Positions 43,589-53,500 are shown, counted from the stretch's first letter. The stretch: DNA of 64,000 bases from Chitinophagales bacterium (GCA_017303395.1 JAFLBN010000004.1:186001-250000); one strand, 5' to 3'. Notes: generated by a model from the sequence alone, not told the origin. A program made the numbers and translations.

Positions 43589-45007
43589 ATGTTTGAAGAT
43601 GATGATTTTTTAGATGATGAAATGGACTCGCTGGACGAACTGCTGCAACGATACGAAGAGGTGAAGAAAGGCGAATCATCTACCATACTTGACGAAGATG
43701 ATTTTGAGCGGGTGATTGAATTTTACTTCCAGAACAGTAACGAGGAGCAGGCACTGCTTGCATGTGATATTGCCGGTACATACTATCCTTTTTCTGCATC
43801 TATAATGCTGCTGCGTGCAGAGATACTGACACAGGCACAGAAATACGGACAGGCACTGAAAGTGCTTGACCAAGTGGAAGAGAACGACCCTAATAACCTT
43901 GACGCTACATTGCTGCGTTCAGATATATTGCTTGGCCAGTTTAAATACGACCAGGCTGCTATGTGGCTGGAACAAAAGTCGGCAGAGTTTAATGGCAGAG
44001 ATAAAATAGAAATACTGCTGGAGCTTTCTGATGTGTATGACGAATGCGAAGAGTTTGATGCCGTATTCGATACACTGAAACGTGTTATCAAAATTGATAA
44101 ACGCAATGAAGAAGCGTTGCAGAAAATCTGCTTCTGGGCAGACTTTACCAAACGTCTTGAAGAGAGCGTAACACTACACGCACAACTTACAGAAGAAGAT
44201 CCTTTTAATGCACTTGCGTGGTTCAACCTGGGTGCTGCATATCAGGGGTTGAAGCTGTATGAAAAATCGATTGATGCTTACGAGTATTGCGTAGCTATAG
44301 ATGAGAAATTTGAATTTGCCTACCGCAATATGGCAGATGCTTTTATGCGCCTGAAGTGGTATGACAAAGCAATAGAAGTACTGGAAAAGCATCTGGAAAT
44401 AGCGAAGCCTGAAGATGTAATCTTTGAAGCGATGGGCTATTGCTGGGAGAAACAAAAAAACTATCAGCGTGCTCGCCACTTCTATCGTCAGGCTTCACAG
44501 TTGAGTCCTGAGGATGATACCATCTTCTACAAAATAGGTGAAACCTACGCACGCGAAAAACAATGGGAGAAAGCCGTAAAGTCTTATTCCGTGGCGCTGC
44601 ATTTGGATAAAGACAATGCTTCTTACTGCATGGCCATTGGCAATTGCCTGATGGAAATGGATGCAAAAAGCGAAGCACTTGTTTGCTACCTGAATGCCGT
44701 ACGCCTGAAACCGGGTAATAAGAGTACATGGGTTGCGCTCATAAAAGGCTTATATGCATCGGGATACTATGATGAAGGACTGACACAACTGGAAGTAGCA
44801 CGCGAACATTGTGGCGATAAGCCAGACTTCTACTACTACCACGCAGCACTGCTGCTGGAACTTGGTAAGAGCAAAGAAGCTATGCTGCAACTAGAGAAAG
44901 GACTAAAAGGTTCGCTGGCAAAATTGAAAGTATTTACAGAGCTGAACCCCGAGTACCTGCGCCGCAGCTCTGTTACAGACCTGATTAGCAAATACAAAAA
45001 GAAATAA
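43589..45007 (+). CDS. Tetratricopeptide repeat protein with acidic N-terminus
   Basis: A 472-residue cytoplasmic protein without a signal peptide. The first 22 residues are very acidic (MFEDDDFLDDEMDSLDELL). The rest is about 12 TPR motifs with the usual pattern W.NLG.AY..L..Y..A...Y, for example AWFNLGAAYQGLKLYEKSIDAYEYCVAID. TPR arrays bind partner proteins; no partner or enzyme domain is visible. It is a single-gene unit with a strong promoter and a shared bidirectional terminator. Confidence 0.88.
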   Translation: MFEDDDFLDDEMDSLDELLQRYEEVKKGESSTILDEDDFERVIEFYFQNSNEEQALLACDIAGTYYPFSASIMLLRAEILTQAQKYGQALKVLDQVEENDPNNLDATLLRSDILLGQFKYDQAAMWLEQKSAEFNGRDKIEILLELSDVYDECEEFDAVFDTLKRVIKIDKRNEEALQKICFWADFTKRLEESVTLHAQLTEEDPFNALAWFNLGAAYQGLKLYEKSIDAYEYCVAIDEKFEFAYRNMADAFMRLKWYDKAIEVLEKHLEIAKPEDVIFEAMGYCWEKQKNYQRARHFYRQASQLSPEDDTIFYKIGETYAREKQWEKAVKSYSVALHLDKDNASYCMAIGNCLMEMDAKSEALVCYLNAVRLKPGNKSTWVALIKGLYASGYYDEGLTQLEVAREHCGDKPDFYYYHAALLLELGKSKEAMLQLEKGLKGSLAKLKVFTELNPEYLRRSSVTDLISKYKKK

Positions 45008-45035
45008 AAACAGCCCCGAAGTTTCGGGGCTGTTT
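45008..45035. terminator. Bidirectional terminator between TPR gene and korA
   Basis: A perfect 13-base stem (45008-45020 and 45023-45035) is flanked by A runs on the left and TTT on the right, so it can stop transcription from both convergent genes. Confidence 0.9.
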
Positions 45036-45055
45036 CAATATATTGCTACTTGTTA

Positions 45056-46900
45056 TTACAAAAGCTCGCCGATGGCACTTACCAGTTCTGCTCTTGTTAT
45101 AGGCGTACCTTTTATCTTATTGAATCCAACAGCATCTACCAGATATTTATCGCGGATGATTTTGATAAGCTGTCCGTTATTTATTTCCGGTATCAATACT
45201 TTCTTGTAGCGTTGCAGCATCTCTCCCAGATTTTTAGGGAAAGGACGCATGTGGCGCAGATGCGCGTGTGCTACAGATTTGCCTGCTGCCTGCAGTTCTG
45301 TTACTGCACTCTTGATAGAGCCGTAAGTAGAACCCCAACCCAGTACCAATACATCGCCTGTTTCAGGACCGCTGTCCAGTGTTTGCAGCGGTATATAGTC
45401 TGCAATCATTTCTACCTTGGCTTCACGGGTTTTCACCATGTGCTGGTGGTTTTCTGGGTCGTAAGAAATATTGCCTGATATGTCTTCTTTTTCAAGGCCA
45501 CCAATGCGATGTTCCAAACCTGCAGAACCCGGAACAGACCATGGACGCACCAGTTTTTCATCGCGCTTGTATGGCATGAATTTTTCTTCGCCTTCTTCCA
45601 GTGTGGTTTTGAATTTCACCTCTATCGGTTGCAAATCTGCCGACTGTGGGAAACGCCAAGGCTCTGCACCATTGGCTATGTAGCCATCACTCAGTAGTAT
45701 CACAGGCGTCATGTGTTGCACCGCTATACGTACTGCTTCGTAGGCTGCATCAAAGCAATCGCTTGGTGTAGATGTAGAGATTACAGGCATCGGGCATTCG
45801 CCATTGCGACCATAATATGCCTGCAGCAAATCACTTTGCTCTGTTTTGGTAGGTAAGCCTGTAGAAGGGCCGCCACGTTGTATGTTTACTATCAGCAATG
45901 GTATCTCCAGCATCACTGCAAGGCCCATTGCTTCTGTTTTCAGTGCCATACCGGGGCCCGATGTTGTAGTAACACCCAGGCTACCGCCGTACGATGCGCC
46001 TATTGCAGATGTAATACCTGCTATCTCATCTTCTGCCTGGAATGTGCGGATACCAAAGTTTTTGTAACGGGAAAGCTCGTGCAATATATCTGATGCAGGC
46101 GTAATAGGATATGTACCAAGGAACATCGGCAAACCCGATCTGTCGCTTGCGGCTATCAGGCCATAAGCCAGTGCAGTATTGCCTGTTATGCTACGGTATT
46201 TACCGGCAGGCAGTTTTGCTTTCTCTACTTTGTAGCGAGAAGTAAATGCCTCAACCGTATCGCCATAGTTGTAACCTGCCTGCAGCGCTTTGATATTGCT
46301 ATCCAGTATTTCCTGTTTCTTGCCAAACTTCTCTTTCAGGAAGGAGATAGTCACTTCCATATCCCTGTTGTACAACCAATACAGGAAGCCCAGAACAAAC
46401 ATGTTTTTTGCACGGTCTTTCTCCTTTGTACCCAGTTGTATATCCTTCAGCGCCTCGCGCGTCAGTTTGGTAACATCTATTTTATGCAACTCGTAATTGG
46501 TCAGCGAACCATCCTCTATCGGATTCACACCATCAGGATAGTTGGCAAGGCGAAGGTTTTTAGAATCAAAGCCATCTGTATTGGCAATGATGATGCCACC
46601 CGGCTTCAACGATTTCAGGTTTACCTTCAACGCGGCAGCATTCATAGCTACCAGCACATCACATGCATCGCCCGGTGTATATATACGGTTGCTGGAAAAG
46701 TGTAGCTGATATCCACTGACACCCGGTACTGTACCCTGCGGGGCACGTATCTCTGCCGGAAAATCCGGGAAAGTGGAAAGGTCATTACCCAAAAGGGCGG
46801 TACTGTTGGTAAACTGGCTACCCGTAAGCTGCATACCGTCACCACTATCACCCGCAAACTTTATTACTACATCTTCAACAACCTGCGTAGAAACTGACAT
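45056..46900 (-). CDS. korA: 2-oxoacid:acceptor oxidoreductase, fused gamma-alpha subunit
   Basis: A 614-residue cytoplasmic protein. The N-terminal 200 residues are the gamma domain (FAGDSGDGMQLTG, PDFPAEIRAPQGTVPGVSGYQ). From about 215 onwards is the alpha domain (GTYPITPASDILHELS, EDEIAGITSAIGASYGGSLG, TTSGPGMALKTEAMGLAV, QRGGPSTGLPTKTEQSDL). The complex decarboxylates a 2-oxoacid, most often 2-oxoglutarate, to the acyl-CoA and reduces ferredoxin. The thiamine-diphosphate beta subunit needed for activity is not next to it. The start is set at the ATG at 46900, just after a promoter box; a longer frame adds 20 residues. Substrate could be another oxoacid. Confidence 0.9.
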   Translation of the reverse strand: MSVSTQVVEDVVIKFAGDSGDGMQLTGSQFTNSTALLGNDLSTFPDFPAEIRAPQGTVPGVSGYQLHFSSNRIYTPGDACDVLVAMNAAALKVNLKSLKPGGIIIANTDGFDSKNLRLANYPDGVNPIEDGSLTNYELHKIDVTKLTREALKDIQLGTKEKDRAKNMFVLGFLYWLYNRDMEVTISFLKEKFGKKQEILDSNIKALQAGYNYGDTVEAFTSRYKVEKAKLPAGKYRSITGNTALAYGLIAASDRSGLPMFLGTYPITPASDILHELSRYKNFGIRTFQAEDEIAGITSAIGASYGGSLGVTTTSGPGMALKTEAMGLAVMLEIPLLIVNIQRGGPSTGLPTKTEQSDLLQAYYGRNGECPMPVISTSTPSDCFDAAYEAVRIAVQHMTPVILLSDGYIANGAEPWRFPQSADLQPIEVKFKTTLEEGEEKFMPYKRDEKLVRPWSVPGSAGLEHRIGGLEKEDISGNISYDPENHQHMVKTREAKVEMIADYIPLQTLDSGPETGDVLVLGWGSTYGSIKSAVTELQAAGKSVAHAHLRHMRPFPKNLGEMLQRYKKVLIPEINNGQLIKIIRDKYLVDAVGFNKIKGTPITRAELVSAIGELL

Positions 46901-46917
46901 ATAAAAAGAAATGGATG

Positions 46918-46925
46918 CAAAGTTA
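46918..46925 (-). promoter_or_regulatory. -7 box TAACTTTG before korA
   Basis: An exact TAnnTTTG match on the minus strand, 17 bases before the ATG at 46900, with no clear -33 TTG. Confidence 0.5.
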
Positions 46926-47038
46926 CGCATTTTGTATATGAACCGATAACAGAATAACACTTATAGTTTTTTACACAACTGTGTTAAAATCTGATTATCA
47001 TACCCCATTGGGGGTAGTATTTGTTCGGGCATTTGGCG

Positions 47039-47046
47039 TAGGTTTG
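47039..47046 (+). promoter_or_regulatory. -7 box TAGGTTTG before VWA gene
   Basis: An exact TAnnTTTG match, 22 bases before the ATG at 47069. Just upstream, 47001-47016 is a small TACCCC/GGGGTA palindrome that could be an operator. Confidence 0.4.
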
Positions 47047-47068
47047 CCAATAGATTATTCTTTGCCTG

Positions 47069-49018
47069 ATGCGATTTTTTAAGAGCCTGTCGGTTTTTGC
47101 TTTATTACTTTACTGCGGTACACTGTTTGCACAAACAAAAAATGTAAAACAACCCCGTATTCTTATCCTGCTCGATGGTTCTTCGAGCATGAACTACGAA
47201 TGGGCTAACGGTGAAAACCGTTTTCATACTGCATCGCGCATCATATTGGCATTGATGGACAGCATGTATAAGGTGAATAAGGACGTGGAGTTTGCCCTGC
47301 GTGTGTATGGCCACCAGTATCCATCTCAGCAAAACAATTGCTACGATACTAAGATGGAAGTAATGTTCAGTAAAGACAATATTGAACAAATGGGCATGCG
47401 CCTTGAAAACCTGCATGCCATAGGTGTATCTCCCATTGCTTTTTCGCTGAAAGAGGCTGCTGAATGGGACTTTGAAAGCCCGCATCTGAATACCTATAGC
47501 CTGATACTGGTGACAGATGGTGCAGAAAGCTGTGGCGGCGATATATGTGCCGTTGTAAAGCAACTGCTTGAAAAGAAAATAGAATTCAAACCATATATAC
47601 TGAGCCTTGTTGATAATCCATCGCTGAAATCGGGTTATGAATGTTTGGGTACATTTTTGCCTGTCGTTACAGAGAAAGATTTTCGTCCTTCTGTTGGTAA
47701 GATTGTAGAGGCGTATCAGCAGATGTTTATCATGCAGAAGATAGACAAGAAGCTGCTGCAAGAGGCTGTTGTAAATGCACCAAGTGCATTGAAGGTAGAT
47801 ATACCAAAGTTTAAAGTAACGCAGGAAAAAGAACCTGAAATTGTTGCCAAACAAGAACCAAAACCTGTTGAAAAACCCCAACCCGCTATTACCACACCGC
47901 CTGTTATTACACCTCCTGTTGTTAAAACAGAGCCTACTAAAGACCTGACAGACCGTACCAATGACAATACCGAACCTCAACCAAAACTGTTACCTGTTAC
48001 AGATATTGCACAAATGCGTGTAGTAAATAGCAACCGAACTTTCAGAATATATTACATTGAAAAGGGATTGACGGCAGTAAACACTCCTTCTTTCAAACCA
48101 ACTATACTGAAAAGCGAAACACCTCCTCCTGTAGTTGCACAAAATACTCCACCACCAAAACCTGTAACACCAAAGCCAACACCAATAAAACCTGCATCTG
48201 CCATGAAACCTACCAAACCCACTACACCGCCACCACCTGTAGTGAAGGCAATTGTAATGCCTAAAACAGAACCTGAAAAGAAAGGTGAAACTACTCTACA
48301 GGTATACTTCAGCGATGGTGAAAAGAACTACGACTCTGCACCTATCATAGCATTGCTGGATCCTAAAACGAAGAAAGAAGTGATGCGCTTTCAACGCACT
48401 GTAAATGCTACAGGCGTTCCAACACCACAAAAAGTACCTGCAGGCTATTATTACATGAATATCATCGGTAGTCAGCATATATATGATTTTACTACCCCTG
48501 CCAACGAGAATACATCTATTACTATACCTATCAAAAACGGTATTATCATTTTCTCTTACGATGGCAACCCAAAACGCCTGATGACGGACTATGTTGCTGT
48601 GGTAGCAAAACGCTTTGACGCTACCAGCGCTGCCGTGCAACAACCAACAAGTAAGGAACTGGAATATGAACCCGGCACATACAACATCAAGGTAAATACT
48701 TTGCCACCATGGAATAAAACCATTTACCACGAGATAGGTTCTGACTATAATCTGGTAATACCTGAAGAAGGTGACCTGATTATTGACAATAACACCGCAC
48801 TTGGCAAGGTAAATCTGTACTACCCGTATGGCGATAAGTTCAGAACATTCCTGACATTGCAGATAGATGGAAGTGGCACTCCATTAAAGCTGAGAGTATT
48901 GCCGGGCTCTTACAAGGCAGGTTATAAAAAGAATCCGAATTTGCCATTGGAAGAAGAAACCGTGGTGAATTTTACGGTTAAAAGCAATAATGTTACTAAC
49001 TTAGAACTAACTAAATAA
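47069..49018 (+). CDS. Exported von Willebrand factor A protein with Pro-rich linker
   Basis: A 649-residue protein with a signal peptide (ending LFAQ, about residue 22). The VWA domain (about 30-215) has the metal-site motif DGSSSM (Asp36) and LVTDGAES, so it can bind a divalent ion and a partner protein. Residues about 255-400 are two proline/lysine-rich stretches (PPVITPPVVK, PKPTPIKPA) around a short folded segment. The last 250 residues look like repeated small beta domains (PEGA-like). No T9SS tail or lipobox was found, so it is probably periplasmic. Partner unknown. Confidence 0.82.
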   Translation: MRFFKSLSVFALLLYCGTLFAQTKNVKQPRILILLDGSSSMNYEWANGENRFHTASRIILALMDSMYKVNKDVEFALRVYGHQYPSQQNNCYDTKMEVMFSKDNIEQMGMRLENLHAIGVSPIAFSLKEAAEWDFESPHLNTYSLILVTDGAESCGGDICAVVKQLLEKKIEFKPYILSLVDNPSLKSGYECLGTFLPVVTEKDFRPSVGKIVEAYQQMFIMQKIDKKLLQEAVVNAPSALKVDIPKFKVTQEKEPEIVAKQEPKPVEKPQPAITTPPVITPPVVKTEPTKDLTDRTNDNTEPQPKLLPVTDIAQMRVVNSNRTFRIYYIEKGLTAVNTPSFKPTILKSETPPPVVAQNTPPPKPVTPKPTPIKPASAMKPTKPTTPPPPVVKAIVMPKTEPEKKGETTLQVYFSDGEKNYDSAPIIALLDPKTKKEVMRFQRTVNATGVPTPQKVPAGYYYMNIIGSQHIYDFTTPANENTSITIPIKNGIIIFSYDGNPKRLMTDYVAVVAKRFDATSAAVQQPTSKELEYEPGTYNIKVNTLPPWNKTIYHEIGSDYNLVIPEEGDLIIDNNTALGKVNLYYPYGDKFRTFLTLQIDGSGTPLKLRVLPGSYKAGYKKNPNLPLEEETVVNFTVKSNNVTNLELTK

Positions 49019-49027
49019 GTTTTTCCC

Positions 49028-49471
49028 TTGGAAGACATAGTCGTCAGACGTATTGACATCAACGACGCTATATACCAACAGGTATATGATCTGCGCGAGG
49101 CTATATTGCGCCAACCTATAGGTTTATCGCTCAAAAACGAAGACCTGAGCGCAGATGCATTAAACACGATTTTCATTGCAGAACATCAGGGTAAAGTAAT
49201 AGGCTGTGTAATGCTGTATCCTATTGCAGATGATGAAAAAATAAAACTTCGCCAGATGGCCGTGTATGAAGAATGGCAGGGCAAAGGCATTGGCAAAAAA
49301 CTGGTAGATGCTGCCGAACAATATGCCAAAGAAATCGGTTATTCATCCATCATACTACATGCACGTACACTTGCAGAGGGTTTTTATAAAAACCTGGGTT
49401 ACTATACTACCAGCAGTGAGTTTACAGAAGTAGGCATTCCGCACATAGTGATGGAAAAAGATATATTTTGA
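49028..49471 (+). CDS. GNAT family N-acetyltransferase (TTG start)
   Basis: A 147-residue cytoplasmic enzyme of the GNAT fold. The acetyl-CoA loop is visible as QMAVYEEWQGKGIGKKLVDAAE, followed by LHARTLAEGFYKNLGY. It transfers an acetyl group to an unknown amine. No ATG occurs until codon 57, so the start must be TTG at 49028, nine bases after the VWA stop. It overlaps the next gene by four bases. Confidence 0.82.
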   Translation: MEDIVVRRIDINDAIYQQVYDLREAILRQPIGLSLKNEDLSADALNTIFIAEHQGKVIGCVMLYPIADDEKIKLRQMAVYEEWQGKGIGKKLVDAAEQYAKEIGYSSIILHARTLAEGFYKNLGYYTTSSEFTEVGIPHIVMEKDIF

Positions 49472-50625
49472 GGCACTGCACTAAAAAAAGCGATTCATTT
49501 CAGTATCAGTACCACCAGTCTTGTGCTACACTGCCCGAAGACTGGGATAGATTGCTGCCCGAGGGCCACTTTCTGAAAAGAAGCAACCTGAAGGCAACAC
49601 AGCAATCGCAACTGGAACACCTCAGTTATATTTATGTATTGGTAAGCGATGGCAACAAGCCGATAGCAGCTATATATTTTCAACTACTAAGGTTGCAACA
49701 ACATCATCTGAATGAAGAAAGTCTGAGTAGTATGTCGCGTATTGGCTGGCGTGCTTTTACCAATATTGTAAAGCCACGCTTGTTGGTAGCAGGGCACCTC
49801 TTCCGTCACGATGTAGAAACTTACTACTACCACGATAGCCTCTCTCATTTCGAGGCATTCAGGATTTATAATGATGTCATCAACGAACAGTTGGTTACCA
49901 ATTGTGCATATGCGGTATTGGTAAAAGACCTGCCAGATAATCTTGTCACTTACTTTCAGCACTACGCCCCCAACTATATGTTGCTACGCAACGATATCAT
50001 GATGGAGCTGGAGCTATCGCCTGAATGGAACAGCCTTGCAGATTATGAAAAAGCATTGAAACATAAATACGCACAACGTTTCCGCAAAGTGCGCAATGCA
50101 GTTTCGGGTTTGCAGATACAGGAAATGAGTGCTGATGAAGTAGAAGCGGAAAAACAAACCATCTACCAGCTATACAAACAGGTATGCGAAAAGCAGACTG
50201 CGCGTATAGGTATGATAAGTGAAGACTTTATACCTACCCTGAAAAAACACAACCATGAACAACTGAAAGTATGGGGCATGCGTGAAAACGGAAAGCTTGT
50301 AGCATTCTTCAGCGCATGGGTAAAGGAAGATGCTTTTGATATGTTCTATATCGGTTTCGATTACGAACGCAATGCAGACCTGATGCTGTATTTCAACATC
50401 CTTTTCTGTGGTATAGAGCAAGGCATTGCACACAAGAAAAGCAAAGTCATCTTTGGACGAACAGCGTTGGATGCTAAAGCACGCCTGGGTTGCAGGCCTG
50501 TTTACAAATCTACGTTTGTGCTTATCCGCAATAGGTATATACGTATGGCTACGCTGCGTTTGCAGAACAACAGCCAGTCGCAGGAAGGCGAGTGGGAACA
50601 ACGCCACCCACTGAAAAACAAATAG
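49468..50625 (+). CDS. Acyltransferase of the GNAT/FemAB-like (Acetyltransf_6) type (TTG start)
   Basis: A 385-residue protein. The C-terminal half (about 190-370) shows the double-GNAT pattern: KHKYAQRFRKVRNA, AFFSAWVKEDAFDMFYIGFDY, LMLYFNILFCGIEQGIAHKKSK and FGRTALDAKARLGCRP. This fold is used to transfer acyl or aminoacyl groups, for example onto peptidoglycan precursors or lipids; the substrate is unknown. The start overlaps the previous stop as TTGA, which suggests translational coupling; no ATG lies near. Together with the VWA and GNAT genes it may form one unit. Confidence 0.72.
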   Translation: MRHCTKKSDSFQYQYHQSCATLPEDWDRLLPEGHFLKRSNLKATQQSQLEHLSYIYVLVSDGNKPIAAIYFQLLRLQQHHLNEESLSSMSRIGWRAFTNIVKPRLLVAGHLFRHDVETYYYHDSLSHFEAFRIYNDVINEQLVTNCAYAVLVKDLPDNLVTYFQHYAPNYMLLRNDIMMELELSPEWNSLADYEKALKHKYAQRFRKVRNAVSGLQIQEMSADEVEAEKQTIYQLYKQVCEKQTARIGMISEDFIPTLKKHNHEQLKVWGMRENGKLVAFFSAWVKEDAFDMFYIGFDYERNADLMLYFNILFCGIEQGIAHKKSKVIFGRTALDAKARLGCRPVYKSTFVLIRNRYIRMATLRLQNNSQSQEGEWEQRHPLKNK

Positions 50626-50636
50626 CCGGCATCACC

Positions 50637-53465
50637 TTAGTGTGCTGCCAGCCAGTTTTTACCTGTGCCTGCCTCTGCAACTATTGGTACGCCATGCGGC
50701 AGTGCCATAGCACGCTCCATATTTATCTTAATAAGTTCTGTTACCTGTGCTACTTCGTCTTCAGGCACATCAAATACCAATTCATCGTGCACTTGTAGTA
50801 CCATCTTGGTTTTCAGTCCACTCTTCTTCAGTTCATGGTGCACTTTCACCATGGCCAGTTTTATCATCTCTGCGGCTGTACCTTGTATAGGCGAGTTGAT
50901 GGCGTTACGCTCTGCATAGCCGCGCACGGTTTGGTTGGCAGATGTAATATCGCGCAGGTAGCGTTTGCGTCCCATTAGTGTCTCTACATAGCCCGTCTCT
51001 CTTGCAAAGTTGATGGTATCATCCATATACTTTTTGATAGAAGAGAACTCTGTGAAGTAGTTATCTATTATCGTCTTGGCTTCTGTACGGCTGATGCCCA
51101 ATGACTCTGCCAGTCCGAATGCAGACTGACCATAGATGATACCAAAGTTTACTGCTTTGGCAGCACGGCGCATTTCACCAGTCACTTCACTTTCAGCCAC
51201 ACCATATACTTTGGCTGCAGTTGCGGTATGGATGTCTTTATTTTCTACAAAGGCTTTAATCATATTCTCATCTCCGCTGATTGCAGCAACAATACGCAGC
51301 TCTATCTGCGAATAGTCGGCAGAAAGTAGTGTCCAACCATCTCCACGAGATGTAAATGCTTTGCGTATTTCCCTGCCCCTGTCTGTACGGATAGGAATGT
51401 TCTGCAGGTTCGGGTCTATACTACTAAGCCTGCCCGTTACGGCTACTGCCTGATTGAAGCTGGTATGCACACGTCCTGTTTTAGGATTTATCATGGTAGG
51501 TAGTGCATCTACATACGTACTCTTCAGTTTGCTCAGTTCGCGGAAAGCAAGTATATCATCTACTATCTGGTGCTTATTGCGCAGCTTGGCAAGTACATCT
51601 TCACCTGTTGCATACTGGCCTGTTTTTGTTTTCTTCGCTTTGTCATCCAGCTTCATTTTATCAAACAGTACCTCGCCCAGTTGTTTTGGCGATGCCAGGT
51701 TGAACACAATACCTGCCTGTTTGTACACACTCTCTTCTGCAATCTTTATTTCGCGCTCCAGTTCTTTTGAGTATTCTTTCAGGAAGTTTACATCTATACC
51801 CACACCTTCGTATTCCATATCTACCAGCACTGGCACCAACGGGTTTTCTACATGTTCAAATACTTTGCGTACTTCCTGTTTATCCAGCATCGGGTTGAAA
51901 GTCTGCTTCAGTTGGAATGTTACATCTGCATCTTCCGCTGCATACTCTTTTACCTGCTCTACAGGTACATCGCGCATATTGCCCTGATTCTTGCCTTTCT
52001 TACCTATCAGTGTTTCTATAGATACTGGTTCGTAGCCCAGATACTTGGCGCTAAGCACATCCATACCACGCTTGCCTTCAGGCTCTATCACATAGTGCGC
52101 CAGCATGGTATCAAACATCTGCCCTTTCAGAGTATGTCCATACCACTTTAGTATCGTGAGGTCGTACTTAATGTTCTGTCCTATCCACAGTATATCTTCT
52201 TTATCAAATACAGGTTTGAACTGTTCCAGTATCTTCTTTGCAGCATCATTATCAGGTATCGATACATAATATGCAGTGCCTTTCTCCCAGCAGAAACTCA
52301 TACCAATGATATCTGCAATATTCGCATCTACATTGGTAGTCTCAGTATCAAACGCTACTTCTTTCTGTTGCAGCAGTTTTGCCACAAGGTCTTGTATGGC
52401 TGTATCGTTATCTACCAGATGATAAGTATGCGGTGTGTTTTCTATATTCTTATCTGCAATTATGTTTGTTTCTTCAGGTACATCTACAATAACAGGTTCT
52501 GCCTTTACAGGTGCAGCTTTTTGTGGTACAAGATTGCCAAACAAATCTGTAACCATTGCCTCAGGCGCTACGGCAGCAGCTGTTACCACATCTTCGCCCA
52601 GTATGCGTTTGCCGAGGGTTTTAAATTCCAACTCTGCAAAAACATCTTTCAGTGTTTCTTTATCTATGTCCTTTACGCGGAAATCTTCTTCGTGAAATGA
52701 TACAGGCACGTTTGTAATAATCGTTGCCAGCTTTTTAGATATGATGGCTGATTCTTTGCCATTACGCACTTTTTCGCCCAATGCACCTTTTATGCTGTCT
52801 GCATTGGCAAGTACGTTTTCAAGTGTATCGTATTCAGCAAGTAGTTTTGCTGCGGTCTTTTCGCCTACACCTGCTATGCCGGGAATGTTATCCACCGCAT
52901 CGCCCATCAGGCCCAGTATGTCTATTACCTGGTCTACACGTTTGATGTTCCATTTCTCACACACTTCTTTCGGCCCCAGTATTTCTACACTACCACCCTG
53001 ATACGCAGGCTTGTAGATGAATACATTGTCCTTTACAAGTTGCCCATAGTCTTTATCGGGTGTTACCATATATACGGTATAGCCCATCTCTGCAGCCTCG
53101 TGTGCCAATGCACCTATTACGTCATCGGCCTCGTAGCCGTCACACTCCATGACAGGCAGGTTGAAGCCACGAATGATTTTTTTGATATCAGGTACTGCCG
53201 CACTTATATCTTCAGGTGTTTCCTGACGGTTGGCTTTGTATGCTTCAAAATCTGTATGTCTTTCTGTAGGTGCGCTGGTATCGAACACTACGGCAAGGTG
53301 AGTAGGCTTTTCTTTATTCAGCAAATCGAGCAGTGTGGTGGTGAAGCCAAACTGTGCATTGGTATTGCGGCCCTTGCTGGTGATGCGCGGACTGCGGATG
53401 AGTGCGTAATAAGCGCGGAATATCAACGCGAATGCGTCGAGCAAAAAGAGTTTCTTTTCAGACAT
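50637..53465 (-). CDS. polA: DNA polymerase I
   Basis: A 942-residue enzyme with all three domains. The 5'-3' nuclease occupies about 1-290 (LLDAFALIFRAYYAL, VDNIPGIAGVGEKTAAKLL). The 3'-5' exonuclease (about 345-545) keeps its catalytic residues: Asp373 and Glu375 in FDTETTN, and YAAEDADVT. The polymerase domain (about 580-942) has motif A DYSQIELR (Asp717), motif B RRAAKAVNFGIIYG and motif C HDE (893-895). It fills gaps in repair and removes RNA primers. It is downstream of the YkgJ-like and DUF2256 genes on the same strand. Confidence 0.96.
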   Translation of the reverse strand: MSEKKLFLLDAFALIFRAYYALIRSPRITSKGRNTNAQFGFTTTLLDLLNKEKPTHLAVVFDTSAPTERHTDFEAYKANRQETPEDISAAVPDIKKIIRGFNLPVMECDGYEADDVIGALAHEAAEMGYTVYMVTPDKDYGQLVKDNVFIYKPAYQGGSVEILGPKEVCEKWNIKRVDQVIDILGLMGDAVDNIPGIAGVGEKTAAKLLAEYDTLENVLANADSIKGALGEKVRNGKESAIISKKLATIITNVPVSFHEEDFRVKDIDKETLKDVFAELEFKTLGKRILGEDVVTAAAVAPEAMVTDLFGNLVPQKAAPVKAEPVIVDVPEETNIIADKNIENTPHTYHLVDNDTAIQDLVAKLLQQKEVAFDTETTNVDANIADIIGMSFCWEKGTAYYVSIPDNDAAKKILEQFKPVFDKEDILWIGQNIKYDLTILKWYGHTLKGQMFDTMLAHYVIEPEGKRGMDVLSAKYLGYEPVSIETLIGKKGKNQGNMRDVPVEQVKEYAAEDADVTFQLKQTFNPMLDKQEVRKVFEHVENPLVPVLVDMEYEGVGIDVNFLKEYSKELEREIKIAEESVYKQAGIVFNLASPKQLGEVLFDKMKLDDKAKKTKTGQYATGEDVLAKLRNKHQIVDDILAFRELSKLKSTYVDALPTMINPKTGRVHTSFNQAVAVTGRLSSIDPNLQNIPIRTDRGREIRKAFTSRGDGWTLLSADYSQIELRIVAAISGDENMIKAFVENKDIHTATAAKVYGVAESEVTGEMRRAAKAVNFGIIYGQSAFGLAESLGISRTEAKTIIDNYFTEFSSIKKYMDDTINFARETGYVETLMGRKRYLRDITSANQTVRGYAERNAINSPIQGTAAEMIKLAMVKVHHELKKSGLKTKMVLQVHDELVFDVPEDEVAQVTELIKINMERAMALPHGVPIVAEAGTGKNWLAAH

Positions 53466-53500
53466 AGGGCTAAGTTAAGGAATGTATGCTTGCAGCCCTA

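Noticed and set aside
47105-47980. 291-codon open frame opposite the VWA gene
   Set aside because: No recognisable motif, and the plus-strand gene is clearly supported by its VWA motifs and signal peptide.
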